From positions 8,524-40,450 of the forward strand of contig HF994149.1 of the NCBI GenBank assembly GCA_000436915.1: a stretch of DNA of 31,927 nt. The letters are read 5' to 3'. Shown here piece by piece: positions 31,761 through 31,927 of the stretch (position 1 is the stretch's first letter; every line of letters begins with the position of its first letter). Below the pieces are notes generated by a model. That model did not search any database. It was not told the origin of the DNA and saw only the letters and a list, made by a program, of their open reading frames with translations. A program made the position numbers and the translations under genes. This stretch comes from Prevotella sp. CAG:1092. Lineage in GTDB: Bacteria; Bacteroidota; Bacteroidia; Bacteroidales; Bacteroidaceae.

Positions 31761-31927
31761 GTGTATTTCGACGAATTAGATTTAAACGATAACATTCTTG
31801 ATGCGCTCTATGATATGCGCTTCGACGAATGTACTCCCGTACAAGAAAAATGTATTCCTGAAATCCTTGCTGGTCACGACCTTCTCGGTATTGCCCAGAC
31901 AGGAACCGGAAAGACGGCAGCTTACCT
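31761..31927 (+). CDS. DEAD-box RNA helicase (N-terminal part)
   Basis: Partial gene cut by the right edge. The GTG at 31761 gives VYFDELDLNDNILDALYDM, then the Q-motif CTPVQEKCIP and motif I AQTGTGKTAAYL, which binds ATP. This is the beginning of a DEAD-box helicase of the RhlE/DbpA-like type, involved in ribosome assembly or mRNA turnover. No ATG is near in frame, so a GTG start is chosen; the spacing of 54 bases to the preceding gene allows co-transcription. Confidence 0.88.
   Translation, partial: MYFDELDLNDNILDALYDMRFDECTPVQEKCIPEILAGHDLLGIAQTGTGKTAAY

Overview
The window looks like chromosome of a Bacteroidales bacterium, most probably Prevotella or a close relative (genus is inference). 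The support is: several promoters of the Bacteroidota form TTTG-N19/20-TAnnTTTG, a GldB-like lipoprotein, two DUF4861 proteins, an rpsF-rpsR operon and a FeoB-associated Cys-rich protein. Base composition is moderate, except for an AT-rich insert around 6.3-9.05 kb.

Layout. 1-487 (minus): start of the rpsF-rpsR operon. 696-911: a small two-helix membrane protein. 922-1157: a promoter followed by a long, rod-like structured RNA that resembles 6S RNA. 1200-2439: riboflavin synthase and a beta-carbonic anhydrase. 2440-12845 is a defence and gene-decay island. It holds a HicAB toxin-antitoxin pair flanked by direct repeats, an MNT nucleotidyltransferase whose HEPN partner survives only as a C-terminal stub, a nonsense-mutated SecA-like remnant ending at a perfect inverted repeat, a frameshifted XRE regulator, a YhcG-type nuclease, and a four-gene restriction-modification operon (beta-class DNA methylase, C5-cytosine methylase, McrB-like AAA+ protein, DUF2357/PD-(D/E)XK McrC-like nuclease).

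13211-18010 is a tripartite export operon (TolC-like outer-membrane protein, MacA-like adaptor, LolD/MacB-type ATPase, MacB/FtsX permease). Each intercistronic gap carries octamer-type tandem repeats. A shared terminator separates it from a minus-strand KduD-type dehydrogenase. Then come tRNA-Cys, a FeoB-associated small protein, a DUF4861 protein and a dipeptidyl-peptidase IV (all minus), a divergent radical SAM protein (TIGR01212), a GldB-like lipoprotein (minus), a second DUF4861 protein, tRNA-Glu, lon, tgt, an LptG-type permease and the start of a DEAD-box RNA helicase.

The most notable observations are: (i) the 6S-like RNA immediately upstream of riboflavin synthase; (ii) the restriction operon, where both methylases and only the N-terminal ~298 residues of the McrB-like subunit share an AT-rich composition, suggesting a specificity-cassette exchange; (iii) the trail of decayed toxin-antitoxin and SecA-like genes with flanking repeats; (iv) 7-8 bp tandem repeats just upstream of five start codons; (v) a queuine tRNA-ribosyltransferase with two of the three usual zinc cysteines replaced; and (vi) a tandem-repeat basic/aromatic extension on the LptG-like permease.
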